Part shown: one piece after another, positions 17,001 through 25,292 of the stretch | How the letters are laid out: the number at the start of each line of letters is the position of its first letter | How positions within the stretch are numbered: the first letter of the stretch is position 1 | Source of the DNA: Hymenobacter psychrophilus | GTDB lineage: Bacteria; Bacteroidota; Bacteroidia; Cytophagales; Hymenobacteraceae | Reading direction: 5' to 3' | DNA: 64,000 bases | NCBI RefSeq assembly: GCF_900107135.1 | Contig: NZ_FNOV01000005.1 | Span: 202,856-266,855, forward strand | Made by a program: the position numbers and the translations under genes | The notes under the pieces: model-generated | Told to the model about the DNA's origin: nothing | The model's input: only the letters and a program-made list of their open reading frames with translations | The model's database searches: none

Positions 17001-17002
17001 CG

Positions 17003-17701
17003 ATGCTGCTTCAAATTCTTCAGGCAACTCCTCCCTGGATCAGAGCATTAAGTGAAGTAGCGGATGCAGTAGCTTACACCAGTATGCTACTACCCGCCAT
17101 CTTAGCCAAATACAGAAAGAAAAGTTTACGTGGAGGCATGCAGACAATGGCTTATTTGCCGGCCTATTTGTTCGCTATGTTTTTGTTCGCGCGTATCGGC
17201 ACTTACGTTTTTAGCTATAATCTATTCGTTCTCCACCTGTCGACTATTGGCGAATCTTTGTTATTCATCAAGATATATCATGATGAATTCGTCGACATAA
17301 AAATCAAGCAAAATATAAAAATAGCTGCTTCGATATTTATGCTCTTTGCTTTAATAGACTCTGGCTGGCTGGAAGGATTGCAACGAATCAATTCGTACAC
17401 TAACTTAATGGAAAGCATCATAGTTATCTATCTGGCTCTGTTATTTCTTGATAAAAATATAATCCAACTAGGAAGAACACGTATTCACCTCATTCCGATG
17501 TTCGTTGCCACCGCAGGTATTATTATATACCTTTCCGGAACTATCGTATTGTATCTTGTTACGAATTACTTTATTGCGCTCAACGACGAGTTTCATATGC
17601 GGCTTATCTACCTGTTTAGTTCGGCCTCGCTACTACTACTATCGGTACTGCTTAGCCGGGCTTTTCTGCTGGTACGACCAGTTGAAACGCAACTCCCGTA
17701 A
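17003..17701 (+). CDS. Seven-TM membrane protein B1 of a duplicated two-gene unit
   Basis: A 232-residue integral membrane protein with about seven hydrophobic segments (roughly residues 17-36, 48-67, 74-91, 104-120, 132-149, 165-187, 198-223) and no soluble domain. It starts two bases after the stop of A1. It shares with B2 (18192-18977) the motif NLFVLHLST (residues 73-81; NIFGFHIST in B2) and a later W-[LV]-[ED]-G, so B1 and B2 are probably diverged paralogues. Its DNA is visibly more AT-rich than the flanking genes. A sensory input module for the downstream histidine kinase, a transporter or an immunity-type protein are all possible. Confidence 0.75.
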   Translation: MLLQILQATPPWIRALSEVADAVAYTSMLLPAILAKYRKKSLRGGMQTMAYLPAYLFAMFLFARIGTYVFSYNLFVLHLSTIGESLLFIKIYHDEFVDIKIKQNIKIAASIFMLFALIDSGWLEGLQRINSYTNLMESIIVIYLALLFLDKNIIQLGRTRIHLIPMFVATAGIIIYLSGTIVLYLVTNYFIALNDEFHMRLIYLFSSASLLLLSVLLSRAFLLVRPVETQLP

Positions 17702-17771
17702 CTGTTTCCGGTAATCAGCCTATTCAACCACTGCTCTACTTCGTCTTTCTTACTGCCTTACTGCGCTTCCG

Positions 17772-18182
17772 ATGCACCCAAACAACCCCATCCCCGGATT
17801 CAATCCTGATGCCGGCGCCCCCATCCCGGTAGCCGAGGCAGCCGCTTGGGCAGCCAACTACCGCGGCGAAGCGCTTACCGAAGCGGAGGTAGCCGGCCGT
17901 AAGCGCATCAACGCCTATTACTTCGGCAACAAGCTGCTCGATAGGATTAAAAATCAGGAAGGCTGTGTGGGCCTGCGGTTTTACATGGGTCTGAAGAAAT
18001 CAAAGACGGACCTGACCAAACCCGATGAGTCGCAGATATTAGTTGTCGGAGTTGATAAGAACGGCCACGACATCGTACCGCGCTTAGGAGCTAATGGGGA
18101 GACGATATACGATGATGGCATCGTGGGGGATATGACCAGCAAGTGTCCGGCTGTGTGCGACCCTGGCAGTACATTAAATTAA
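17772..18182 (+). CDS. Small Cys-containing protein A2, paralogue of A1
   Basis: A 136-residue protein that repeats the blocks of A1: AAAWAANYR (A1 AWTRNYR), NQEGCVGLRFYMGLK with Cys65 (A1 QKGCVGVRSYYGL), SQILVVGVDKNGHDIV (A1 QLVLVGYDANDHDM), and a C-terminal CPAVCDPGSTLN with Cys125 and Cys129 (A1 CPPCCSSGNILN). It differs by an N-terminal Pro-rich extension and a 10-residue insert after the GCVG block. It is nine bases upstream of B2. The conserved ends and Cys positions suggest real function rather than chance, but no role is known to me. Confidence 0.75.
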   Translation: MHPNNPIPGFNPDAGAPIPVAEAAAWAANYRGEALTEAEVAGRKRINAYYFGNKLLDRIKNQEGCVGLRFYMGLKKSKTDLTKPDESQILVVGVDKNGHDIVPRLGANGETIYDDGIVGDMTSKCPAVCDPGSTLN

Positions 18183-18191
18183 CCATCGGCC

Positions 18192-18977
18192 ATGACCTGG
18201 TATAGTGGCATTTCCCTATTCCTACATATTGGGGAGAGTATTAGCCTACTAGTACTAGGGACAATGTGGGCCCGCAGAACGAAAGTCACCCCTGTTTTCC
18301 GGCCTTTAGTAGCTTATCTGTGGTGTGATTCTTTTTTCTATGTTTTTAATACATTTGCCAAAAAAGTACTACATAACAATATATTTGGCTTTCATATTTC
18401 AACTTTTTCCGATGTTACTTGGTTAACAGTAATATTTATTAGCTTAGCATCTGATAGCACCAAAAATTGGCTGAAAACAGGCTGGCTCTTATTTTTTGCC
18501 AGTGCTATTATAAGCGCAATATGGGTTGATGGATTTATCACCAATATAAACACGCTCAGTCGGACAGTAGGCAATTGCTTTCTGGTCTTCATGGCCTTCC
18601 GGCAGTTGAACCAAATGATACGCCACGACTATTTAATTCCACCGTTCCAAAGCCCGGTTTTTATTTTTTGCTTTATCGTAGGTATTTACTATTCTTCTTC
18701 GCTGCTCATGTTTATCGGCCAGGATTTATCCCGCTACAGCTGGCTCAGCAATTCTATCATACACTTTGATCAAAAATACAATGGTATTTCAGCACTCTGG
18801 TTTTATCCATTCTTGCGCGCCCTTCAGTTTGGCCTGCTGCTGCACCTCATCACGCTCTTTCCGATGGGCGTAACGCCGCGCCATGCGCTGCCGCGGTGGC
18901 TGCGGTTTAGGCTGGGGTGGCGGCCGCCTACCAAAAACTGGCGCTACCGGGTGCTGCCGCTGCATCTGGTCGGCTAA
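18192..18977 (+). CDS. Seven-TM membrane protein B2, paralogue of B1
   Basis: A 261-residue membrane protein with about seven hydrophobic segments and a basic C-terminal tail (PRWLRFRLGWRPPTKNWRYR). The NIFGFHIST motif (63-71) and WVDG (111-114) match B1. The gene shows a sharp base-composition switch. The first 600 bases are AT-rich with many AAA, ATA and TTT codons, while the last 150 or so bases (from about 18820) have the GC-rich codon use of the following kinase. This may mark a recombination junction or imported DNA. The histidine kinase starts 53 bases downstream. Confidence 0.75.
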   Translation: MTWYSGISLFLHIGESISLLVLGTMWARRTKVTPVFRPLVAYLWCDSFFYVFNTFAKKVLHNNIFGFHISTFSDVTWLTVIFISLASDSTKNWLKTGWLLFFASAIISAIWVDGFITNINTLSRTVGNCFLVFMAFRQLNQMIRHDYLIPPFQSPVFIFCFIVGIYYSSSLLMFIGQDLSRYSWLSNSIIHFDQKYNGISALWFYPFLRALQFGLLLHLITLFPMGVTPRHALPRWLRFRLGWRPPTKNWRYRVLPLHLVG

Positions 18978-19030
18978 ATCGGTATCTTGCCCGCTCACCC
19001 GGCTGGCCGGGTTGCTGGCCGCCCCTTCCC

Positions 19031-19843
19031 ATGCCCGACGCGCTGCTTCCGCTCATTCTCGTCACTCCTATTCTGCTGCTGCTGGCCCTGGGCGTGGTGG
19101 GCTTCGTGGTACGCTACCAGCGCCGGCTTATTCTGCAGCAGCAGCAGATGCAGGAGTTGCACGAGGCCGGCCAGCAGCAGGCGCTGGAGGCTGCTTTGCT
19201 GGCCCAGGAGGAGGAGCGCCGCCGCATTGCCGGCGACCTGCACGACGGCGTAGGCACCACGCTGGCCATTGTGAAGCTCCACCTCAACACGCTCAACCAA
19301 CCTGCCCTCACCCACGAGGCCACGCTGCTGCTCGACCAGGCCATTAACGAGGTACGGCGCATTTCGCGCAACCTGCTGCCGGCGGCCCTGCAGAAATTCG
19401 GGCTGCCCTTCGCCCTCGAAGCCCTGGCCCGCACCATTCCGGCCGACGGCCCCACCCGGGTTGGTATTGAGCAGACCGGCACGCCCCGCCGCCTCGATGC
19501 CCGCTACGAACTGATTGTGTACCGCATTGTGCAGGAGTTGCTGGGCAACGGCCTGCGCCACGCCCACGCCAGCAACATTCGACTAGTGGTGGTATTTGGC
19601 AACGAGGAGCTTACGCTCCGCTACTCCGACGACGGCATTGGCTTCGACCCCACTCAGCCCGACCAGCCGCCACTACCCGGCGCCCGCACCGGCCTGGGCC
19701 TGACTAACCTGCGGAGCCGGGTTGGTGTGCTCCGCGGTACCTTGCAGCACGAATCGGCTCCTGGCCAAGGCACTACGGTCAATATTTCGCTGCCACTACC
19801 CTATCTTGTTCCCTCCTCGCCCTCCGTTCTTCCTTTGGTATGA
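19031..19843 (+). CDS. Sensor histidine kinase, NarL/DesK type (HisKA_3)
   Basis: A compact 270-residue kinase. It has one N-terminal TM helix (residues 5-27), a Gln/Glu-rich coiled coil (30-62), the HisKA_3 dimerisation box EERRRIAGDLHDGVGTTLA with phospho-acceptor His71, and a HATPase_c domain with the N box VQELLGNGLRHAHA, DDGIGFD and GLGLTNLRSRV. There is no periplasmic or PAS sensor domain. Input therefore probably comes from partner membrane proteins, and B1/B2 just upstream are the obvious candidates (inference). The start at 19031 is chosen as the ATG directly before the TM segment; the frame is open to 18917. Its TGA overlaps the ATG of the response regulator (ATGA). Confidence 0.9.
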   Translation: MPDALLPLILVTPILLLLALGVVGFVVRYQRRLILQQQQMQELHEAGQQQALEAALLAQEEERRRIAGDLHDGVGTTLAIVKLHLNTLNQPALTHEATLLLDQAINEVRRISRNLLPAALQKFGLPFALEALARTIPADGPTRVGIEQTGTPRRLDARYELIVYRIVQELLGNGLRHAHASNIRLVVVFGNEELTLRYSDDGIGFDPTQPDQPPLPGARTGLGLTNLRSRVGVLRGTLQHESAPGQGTTVNISLPLPYLVPSSPSVLPLV

Positions 19844-20244
19844 CCACACCTTCCATCCGCCTAGCCGTTGTCGACGACCACATTCTGTTCCGGAAGGGGC
19901 TGCGGGCCCTCATTAGTGGCTTTCCTGGTATGGAGGTGCTATTTGAAGCCGGCGACGGCCAGGAGTTGCTCGAACACCTCGACCAGGGCGAGATTCCAGA
20001 AGTCATTCTGATGGATTTGCAGATGCCGGTACTCGACGGCCTGCAGACCGTGCGGCTGCTACGCAGCCAGTACCCGCAGGTGCGCTCCATCATCATATCC
20101 ATGCACGATGAGCCTGAGCTGATTGATTCGCTGCGGGCCGAAGGCGCCCACGGTTACCTGCTCAAAAATGCCAGCCCCGAAGAGGTGCTGGGCGCTATCC
20201 GGCAGGTAATGACCACCGCCCCACGCTCTGTGGTTAGTGGTTAG
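19840..20244 (+). CDS. Response regulator receiver, truncated before the HTH (NarL-type)
   Basis: The 134-residue protein is a complete CheY-like receiver: acidic pair Asp12-Asp13, phospho-acceptor Asp59 in VILMDLQMPVLDG, the Thr/Ser switch position in IIISMHD and Lys109 in YLLKNASPEEVLGAI. It pairs with the HisKA_3 kinase through an ATGA overlap. Regulators of this type normally continue into a LuxR-type HTH of about 65 residues. Here the frame ends after RQVMTTAPRSVVSG, and the last codons and stop are made of the GGTTAGT tandem repeat. Only 47 bases separate the stop from the next gene, so the HTH is absent. It may be a stand-alone receiver or a broken regulator. Confidence 0.85.
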   Translation: MTTPSIRLAVVDDHILFRKGLRALISGFPGMEVLFEAGDGQELLEHLDQGEIPEVILMDLQMPVLDGLQTVRLLRSQYPQVRSIIISMHDEPELIDSLRAEGAHGYLLKNASPEEVLGAIRQVMTTAPRSVVSG

Positions 20245-20288
20245 TGGTTAGTGGTTAGTGAAAGAACGTCATTCACTAACCACTAACC
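20231..20288. repeat. GGTTAGT tandem repeat and hairpin at the response-regulator 3' end
   Basis: Three to four copies of the 7-bp unit GGTTAGT, then AAAGAACGTCATTC, then the inverted copies ACTAACCACTAACC. The element overlaps the last codons of the receiver gene and supplies its stop. GAACGTCAT is the core shared with the other palindromic elements. Confidence 0.8.
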
Positions 20289-20291
20289 GGC

Positions 20292-20624
20292 TTATTCCAA
20301 CTCCGCGGCCGGGTCCCAGAACAGCCGTTTAAATTCCTGCACCTCATCGTCGATGACCAGGAGGCCCTCGGCTTCCAGGGCTTCCTGCATGGCGGTGGGC
20401 GTGGCGAAATGCTGCCGGCCCGTAAGTTGCCCGTTGCGGTTGATGACGCGGTGAGCCGGCACGTATTCGTTGGCCGTGTGGGCGGCCATCATGGCCCAGC
20501 CCACCATGCGGGCCCCGCGCCGCGACCCCAGGTAGTGGGCAATAGCCCCATAGGTGGTTACCCGCCCGGCCGGCACCAGCCGCACTACTTCATGCACTTC
20601 CTGAAAGAAATTACGCTGCTCCAT
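20292..20624 (-). CDS. Alkyltransferase-like protein (MGMT family, Cys replaced by Ala)
   Basis: A 110-residue protein matching the DNA-binding domain of O6-alkylguanine-DNA alkyltransferase: FFQEVHEVVRLVPAGRVTTY, GAIAHYLGSRRGARMVGWAM and EYVPAHRVINRNGQL. The active-site motif PCHRV reads PAHRV (Ala57), so the methyl-accepting Cys is missing. That is the hallmark of alkyltransferase-like (ATL) proteins, which bind O6-alkylguanine and direct nucleotide excision repair to it. The start at 20624 yields the normal short ATL length; upstream in-frame codons give an improbable extension. Confidence 0.9.
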   Translation of the reverse strand: MEQRNFFQEVHEVVRLVPAGRVTTYGAIAHYLGSRRGARMVGWAMMAAHTANEYVPAHRVINRNGQLTGRQHFATPTAMQEALEAEGLLVIDDEVQEFKRLFWDPAAELE

Positions 20625-20909
20625 ATAAAGTGAGATGCTAAGCGGGGAGAAGGTACTGAACCACTGAAATGGGAAGGGATTGTTTGAGGCCGGCAACCGC
20701 TGCCAGCGCAAATAGCGCAATTCGGGGCTCCCGAGCGGTTTGCCGGCCAACCAAGCTACCGGCCGCGCAACCCAGAGGCCGAATCGGTGTCTTACCCCCA
20801 TTATCTATCCCGGTGCCGGCAGTTTTAAACCTGCAACCGGGGCAGCGCGTTGTGGTACATGCGACGGGCAGCCCAGGTAAGGGAGCACCGGTAAGCGCAG
20901 CTGCCGTTC

Positions 20910-22061
20910 ATGCAAACTCAGGAATATTTAGAAGAAGAGCCCCAGGTGGCCCCGACCCGCACCAGCGGAGCCGGCCGCCGGATACTGTGGCTGCTGCTGG
21001 CTTTGGCCGTAGTGGCCGGGCTGGTTTTTGCTAAAATGAAGTACTTCCCGGCCCCCGAGGCCAAAGGCGGCAAAGGAGCGGGCGGCAAGGGCAAAAACGC
21101 CGCTGGTGGCCCCGCCAAGGCTGGTCCTGCCCTGCCAGTGGAAGTATACGTGGTGAAGGCGACCAACCTCGCCGACGCGGTGGCCGCCACCGGCTCGGTA
21201 CTGGCCGAGGAAGCCGTTGTTATCAAGAGCGAAGTGGCTGGCAAGATTACCAGCCTCAACCTGCGCGAGGGCCAGCCCGTGCGTAAGGGCCAGGTGCTGG
21301 TGAGCATCAACTCGGCCGATATTCAGGCCGCGCTGCGTAAGCAGCAGTACAACATCAAGCTGTTCCAGGATCAGGAGAAGCGCCAGCGCACGCTGCTCGA
21401 TAAGGAGTACATCAGTGCCCAGGAGTACGAGCAGGCCAACAACCAGGTGCTCACGGCCCGCGCCGAGCTGGGGGCGCTGCAGGCCACGCTGGCCAAATCA
21501 ACCATCCGGGCCCCGTTTGATGGGGTGCTGGGCCTGACGACGGCCACCGTGGGCACTTACGTGAGCCCCGGCACCGAAATCACCACGCTTTCTAAAGTGA
21601 GGCCGGTGAAAGTGGAGTTTGCCGTGCCCGGACGCTTTGCCCGGCAGGTGGCCGTGGGCGAGGCCGTGACCATCACCGACGAGAGTTCCAGCCAGAAATA
21701 TCAGGCCAAAGTATACGCCCTCGACCCGCAGATTGACCCCGTGAGCCGCACCCAGACTGTGCGCGCCCGCTACGCCAACACCAACAACGAGCTGCGCCCC
21801 GGCGCCTTTGTAAAGGTGAACCTGGAGCTTGGCCAGACGGAAGGTGCCCTGCAGGTGCCCACCGAAGCCGTGGTGCCCGAAGCCGCCGGCTATAGCGTGT
21901 ACCTGGTGAAAAACGGCAAAATGGAGCCCCGCAAAATCAGCATCGGCCTGCGCTCCAACCAGCTCATCCAGGTAACCGACGGCCTGGCCGTGGGCGACAC
22001 CGTAATTCGGACCGGCATTTTGCAGGTGAAGCCCGGCGACGCCGTTCGGGTTACCAAATAG
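20910..22061 (+). CDS. RND efflux periplasmic adaptor (membrane fusion protein)
   Basis: A 383-residue membrane fusion protein, first gene of a three-gene RND efflux operon. It has a short cytosolic tail, an inner-membrane anchor (about residues 27-44), a Gly/Lys-rich linker and a lipoyl half-motif (VVIKSEVAGKITSLNLREGQ). A helical hairpin (KQQYNIKLFQ to ARAELGALQATL), the second lipoyl half (STIRAPFDGVLG) and the beta-barrel and membrane-proximal domains (DPQIDPVSRTQTVRARYAN, LRPGAFVKVNLEL) follow. It joins the pump to the outer-membrane channel. Substrates cannot be deduced. The pump gene follows after 100 bases. Confidence 0.93.
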   Translation: MQTQEYLEEEPQVAPTRTSGAGRRILWLLLALAVVAGLVFAKMKYFPAPEAKGGKGAGGKGKNAAGGPAKAGPALPVEVYVVKATNLADAVAATGSVLAEEAVVIKSEVAGKITSLNLREGQPVRKGQVLVSINSADIQAALRKQQYNIKLFQDQEKRQRTLLDKEYISAQEYEQANNQVLTARAELGALQATLAKSTIRAPFDGVLGLTTATVGTYVSPGTEITTLSKVRPVKVEFAVPGRFARQVAVGEAVTITDESSSQKYQAKVYALDPQIDPVSRTQTVRARYANTNNELRPGAFVKVNLELGQTEGALQVPTEAVVPEAAGYSVYLVKNGKMEPRKISIGLRSNQLIQVTDGLAVGDTVIRTGILQVKPGDAVRVTK

Positions 22062-22161
22062 ATTCCCCGCAGCGGAGAGCAAGAGTTTTGTGGAGGTCCC
22101 GAGTAAATGACCACCCCGAAACCCTGCGCCACCCACTGCGAAACCCTGCGTGAAATAAGCC

Positions 22162-25100
22162 ATGAGTCTTTCTTCAACCAGTATCAACCGTCCCGTCCTC
22201 GCTCTGGTAATGAGCCTGGTGATTGTCATTTTCGGCGTCATCGGGTTTCGGTACCTGAGCGTGCGCGAGTACCCGAGCGTCGACCCGCCCATCATCAGCG
22301 TATCGGCCTCCTATACCGGTGCTTCAGCCGACGTGATTCAGGCCCAGGTGACGGAGGTGCTCGAAGCGGCCGTTAACGGCGTGCCGGGCATCAAGAACCT
22401 GACCTCCAACTCGCGCGACGGCCGGGCCAGTATCCGGGTGGAATTCGACCTCGATGCCGACCTGGAAACGGCCGCCAACGATGTGCGCGACAAGGTGTCG
22501 GGGGTGCAGGGCCGCCTGCCGCGCGACATGGACCCGCCCACCGTAAGCAAGGCCAACGCCGACTCGCAGCCCGTAGTGCTGAGCTACCTGACTTCCAAAG
22601 AACGCAACCTGCTGGAGCTCACCGATTACGCCATTAACACGCTGCGCGAGCGGCTCCAGACTATTCCCGGCGTGTCGGAAATAAGGGTGTATGGCGAGCG
22701 GCGCTACTCCATGCGCCTGTGGCTGGACCCGGTGAAGTTGTCGGCCCTGGGCGTGAGCCCGGTGGATGTGCAGCAGGCCCTGGCCCGCGAAAACGTAGAG
22801 CTGCCCAGCGGCTCGGTGCAGGGCCAGGCCACCCAGCTCACGCTGCGCACCATGGGCCGCCTCACCACGGTCGAGGAGTTCAACAACCTCGTTATCCGGC
22901 GCGATGAAGGCTCGCTCGTGCGCATGTCGGACATCGGTTACGCTGAGCTGTACGCCGAAAACGACCAGACCCTGTTCCGCGTGAACGGCGTGCCGGGCGT
23001 GGCGCTGGCCGTTATTCCGCAGCCCGGCTCGAACCAGATTGACATTGCCGACGAGTTCAACAAGCGCGTGGCCCAGTTCGGTAAAGACCTGCCCGCCGAC
23101 CTCAAAATTGAGCCCGCCATCGACTACTCGGTGTTCATCCGCCAGTCGATTGATGAGGTGAAGCAGACGCTGATTGAGGCCTTTATTCTGGTGGTCGTAG
23201 TCATCTTCCTGTTTCTGCGCGACTGGCGCTCCACGCTCATTCCCATTGTGGCCATTCCGGTGTCGCTGATTGGTATTTTCTTCGTGATGTACCTGCTCGA
23301 CTTCTCCATCAACGTGCTCACACTGCTGGGTGTGGTGCTGGCCATCGGCCTGGTGGTTGACGATGCCATTGTGGTGCTGGAGAACATCTACACCCGCATC
23401 GAGGCCGGCGAATCGCCCCGCGAGGCCTCCATTAAGGGTTCCGAAGAAATTCTGCTGGCCGTAGTGAGCACCACGGTGGTGCTGGCGGCCGTGTTCCTGC
23501 CCGTGGTGTTCCTGACGGGTATTACCGGGCGGCTGTTCCGCGAGTTCGGCATTGTGGTGGCCGGCTCGGTGCTGATTTCGGCCTTCGTTTCGCTCACGCT
23601 CACGCCCATGATGTGCTCGCGTCTGCTCAAGCGCGAGGAAACGCACAACTGGTTCTATCGCAAAACCGAGCCCTTCTTTCAGCGCGTCGTTAATGGCTAC
23701 CGCGACAGTTTACAGACGTTTCTGCGCAACCGCTGGCTGGCCTGGCTGGTGGTGGCCGGCACAGGTTTGGGCACTTGGTACTTTATGGGCGTCATTCCGT
23801 CGGAACTGGCGCCGGTGGAAGACCGCAGCCGCGTGAACGTGAATGCCACCGGCCCCGAAGGAGCGTCCTATGAGTTCATGGACAAGTATATCACCCAACT
23901 CAACCAGCTCGCCATCGATTCGGCGGGTGCCGATTTGGGCAGCATCTTCACCGTGACTTCGCCGGGCTGGTCGGGCGGAGCTAACTCGGGCTTTGCACGG
24001 GTACTGCTGAAGGAACCCGAAAACCGCCCCCGCACCCAAGGCCAGGTGGCTGATGCCATTTCGGCGGGCGTGAAAAACCTTACGGCTGCCCGCACTTCTG
24101 TTAGCCAGGATCAGAGCATCGGCTCGGGCGGCGGCGGCGGCCTGCCGGTGCAGTTTGTTATTCAAACCCAGGACTTCGAGAAGCTGCGCACGGCCGTGCC
24201 TAAGTTCCTGGAAGCCGCCCGCCTCGACCCCACCTTCCAGTTCGTAGATGTAGACCTGAAGTTCAACAAGCCCGAGCTGCGCGTGAACATCGACCGCGAC
24301 AAAGCTCAGAGTCTGGGTGTGTCGGTGCAGGATATTTCGCAGACGCTGCAGGCCAGCCTGAGCGGGCAGCGCTATGGGTACTTCATCAAAAACGGCAAGC
24401 AGTACCAGATTATCGGGCAGGTGGCGCGCGAAGACCGCAGCCAGCCGCTCGACGTGCGGCTGCTGAGCGTGAAGAGCCGCACCGGTGAGCTGGTGCAGTT
24501 GGATAACGTGATTAATATGGAGGAAAGCAGCACCCCGCCCCAGCTGTTTCGCTTCAACCGCTACAACGCGGCCACCTTCTCGGCCTCGCTTGCTCCGGGC
24601 CAGACGCTGGGCGACGGTATTGCCGCCATGCGCGCCATTGCCGACAAAACCCTCGACGACACTTACGCCACCGAGCTGGCCGGCGCTTCCCGCGACTTTG
24701 AGGAAAGCTCCTCGTCGCTGCTGTTCGCCTTCGGGCTGGCGCTGGTGCTGATTTACCTGGTGCTGGCCGCGCAGTTCGAAAGCTTCCGCGACCCGGTTAT
24801 CATCATGATAACCGTGCCGCTGGCGTTGAGCGGGGCGCTGCTGAGCTTGTGGTATTTCAACCAGACGCTGAACCTGTTCTCGCAGATCGGCATCATCATG
24901 CTCATCGGACTGGTAACGAAAAACGGCATCCTCATCGTGGAGTTTGCCAACCAGAAAGTGGAGCAGGGAATGGATTACATGAGCGGGCTGGTAGAAGGCG
25001 CTACGGCCCGCTTCCGGCCAATTCTGATGACTTCGCTTTGCGCCATTCTGGGTATTCTGCCCATTGCCATGGCTACCGGTGCGGGCGCCCTGAGCCGCCG

Positions 25101-25239
25101 GGCCATGGGCATTGGCGTGGTGGGCGGTCTGTTTTTCGCTACCGTACTCACGCTGTACGTAGTGCCGGTGATGTACTCGTATTTCGCCACGGCCAAAAAG
25201 CACAAGCACGCCCCCGAGCCCGAAAAGGTGGCGGCGTAA
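22162..25239 (+). CDS. RND efflux pump permease (AcrB/HAE1 family)
   Basis: The 1025-residue inner-membrane proton antiporter has the usual RND layout: TM1 at residues 10-30, a large periplasmic loop, TM2-6 (about 335-480), TM7, a second loop and TM8-12. Seen: VLAIGLVVDDAIVVLENIY in TM4 with the proton-relay Asp pair, GSNQIDIADEFNKRV, ARFRPILMTSLCAILGILP in the C-terminal half, and a terminal cytosolic charged tail. It belongs to the drug-efflux HAE1 branch rather than the heavy-metal CusA branch, judging by overall similarity; substrates are unknown. Length is normal and the frame intact. Confidence 0.95.
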   Translation: MSLSSTSINRPVLALVMSLVIVIFGVIGFRYLSVREYPSVDPPIISVSASYTGASADVIQAQVTEVLEAAVNGVPGIKNLTSNSRDGRASIRVEFDLDADLETAANDVRDKVSGVQGRLPRDMDPPTVSKANADSQPVVLSYLTSKERNLLELTDYAINTLRERLQTIPGVSEIRVYGERRYSMRLWLDPVKLSALGVSPVDVQQALARENVELPSGSVQGQATQLTLRTMGRLTTVEEFNNLVIRRDEGSLVRMSDIGYAELYAENDQTLFRVNGVPGVALAVIPQPGSNQIDIADEFNKRVAQFGKDLPADLKIEPAIDYSVFIRQSIDEVKQTLIEAFILVVVVIFLFLRDWRSTLIPIVAIPVSLIGIFFVMYLLDFSINVLTLLGVVLAIGLVVDDAIVVLENIYTRIEAGESPREASIKGSEEILLAVVSTTVVLAAVFLPVVFLTGITGRLFREFGIVVAGSVLISAFVSLTLTPMMCSRLLKREETHNWFYRKTEPFFQRVVNGYRDSLQTFLRNRWLAWLVVAGTGLGTWYFMGVIPSELAPVEDRSRVNVNATGPEGASYEFMDKYITQLNQLAIDSAGADLGSIFTVTSPGWSGGANSGFARVLLKEPENRPRTQGQVADAISAGVKNLTAARTSVSQDQSIGSGGGGGLPVQFVIQTQDFEKLRTAVPKFLEAARLDPTFQFVDVDLKFNKPELRVNIDRDKAQSLGVSVQDISQTLQASLSGQRYGYFIKNGKQYQIIGQVAREDRSQPLDVRLLSVKSRTGELVQLDNVINMEESSTPPQLFRFNRYNAATFSASLAPGQTLGDGIAAMRAIADKTLDDTYATELAGASRDFEESSSSLLFAFGLALVLIYLVLAAQFESFRDPVIIMITVPLALSGALLSLWYFNQTLNLFSQIGIIMLIGLVTKNGILIVEFANQKVEQGMDYMSGLVEGATARFRPILMTSLCAILGILPIAMATGAGALSRRAMGIGVVGGLFFATVLTLYVVPVMYSYFATAKKHKHAPEPEKVAA

Positions 25240-25292
25240 CGCTATCCGTGCCTTTCGACTATCTGCCCGGTTTTCTATCTATTTCCCCCCGA

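Noticed and set aside
22324..23646. A 440-codon minus-strand frame within the RND pump gene
   Set aside because: Composition is His/Gln/Asn-biased as expected from antisense codons; the plus-strand pump is intact.
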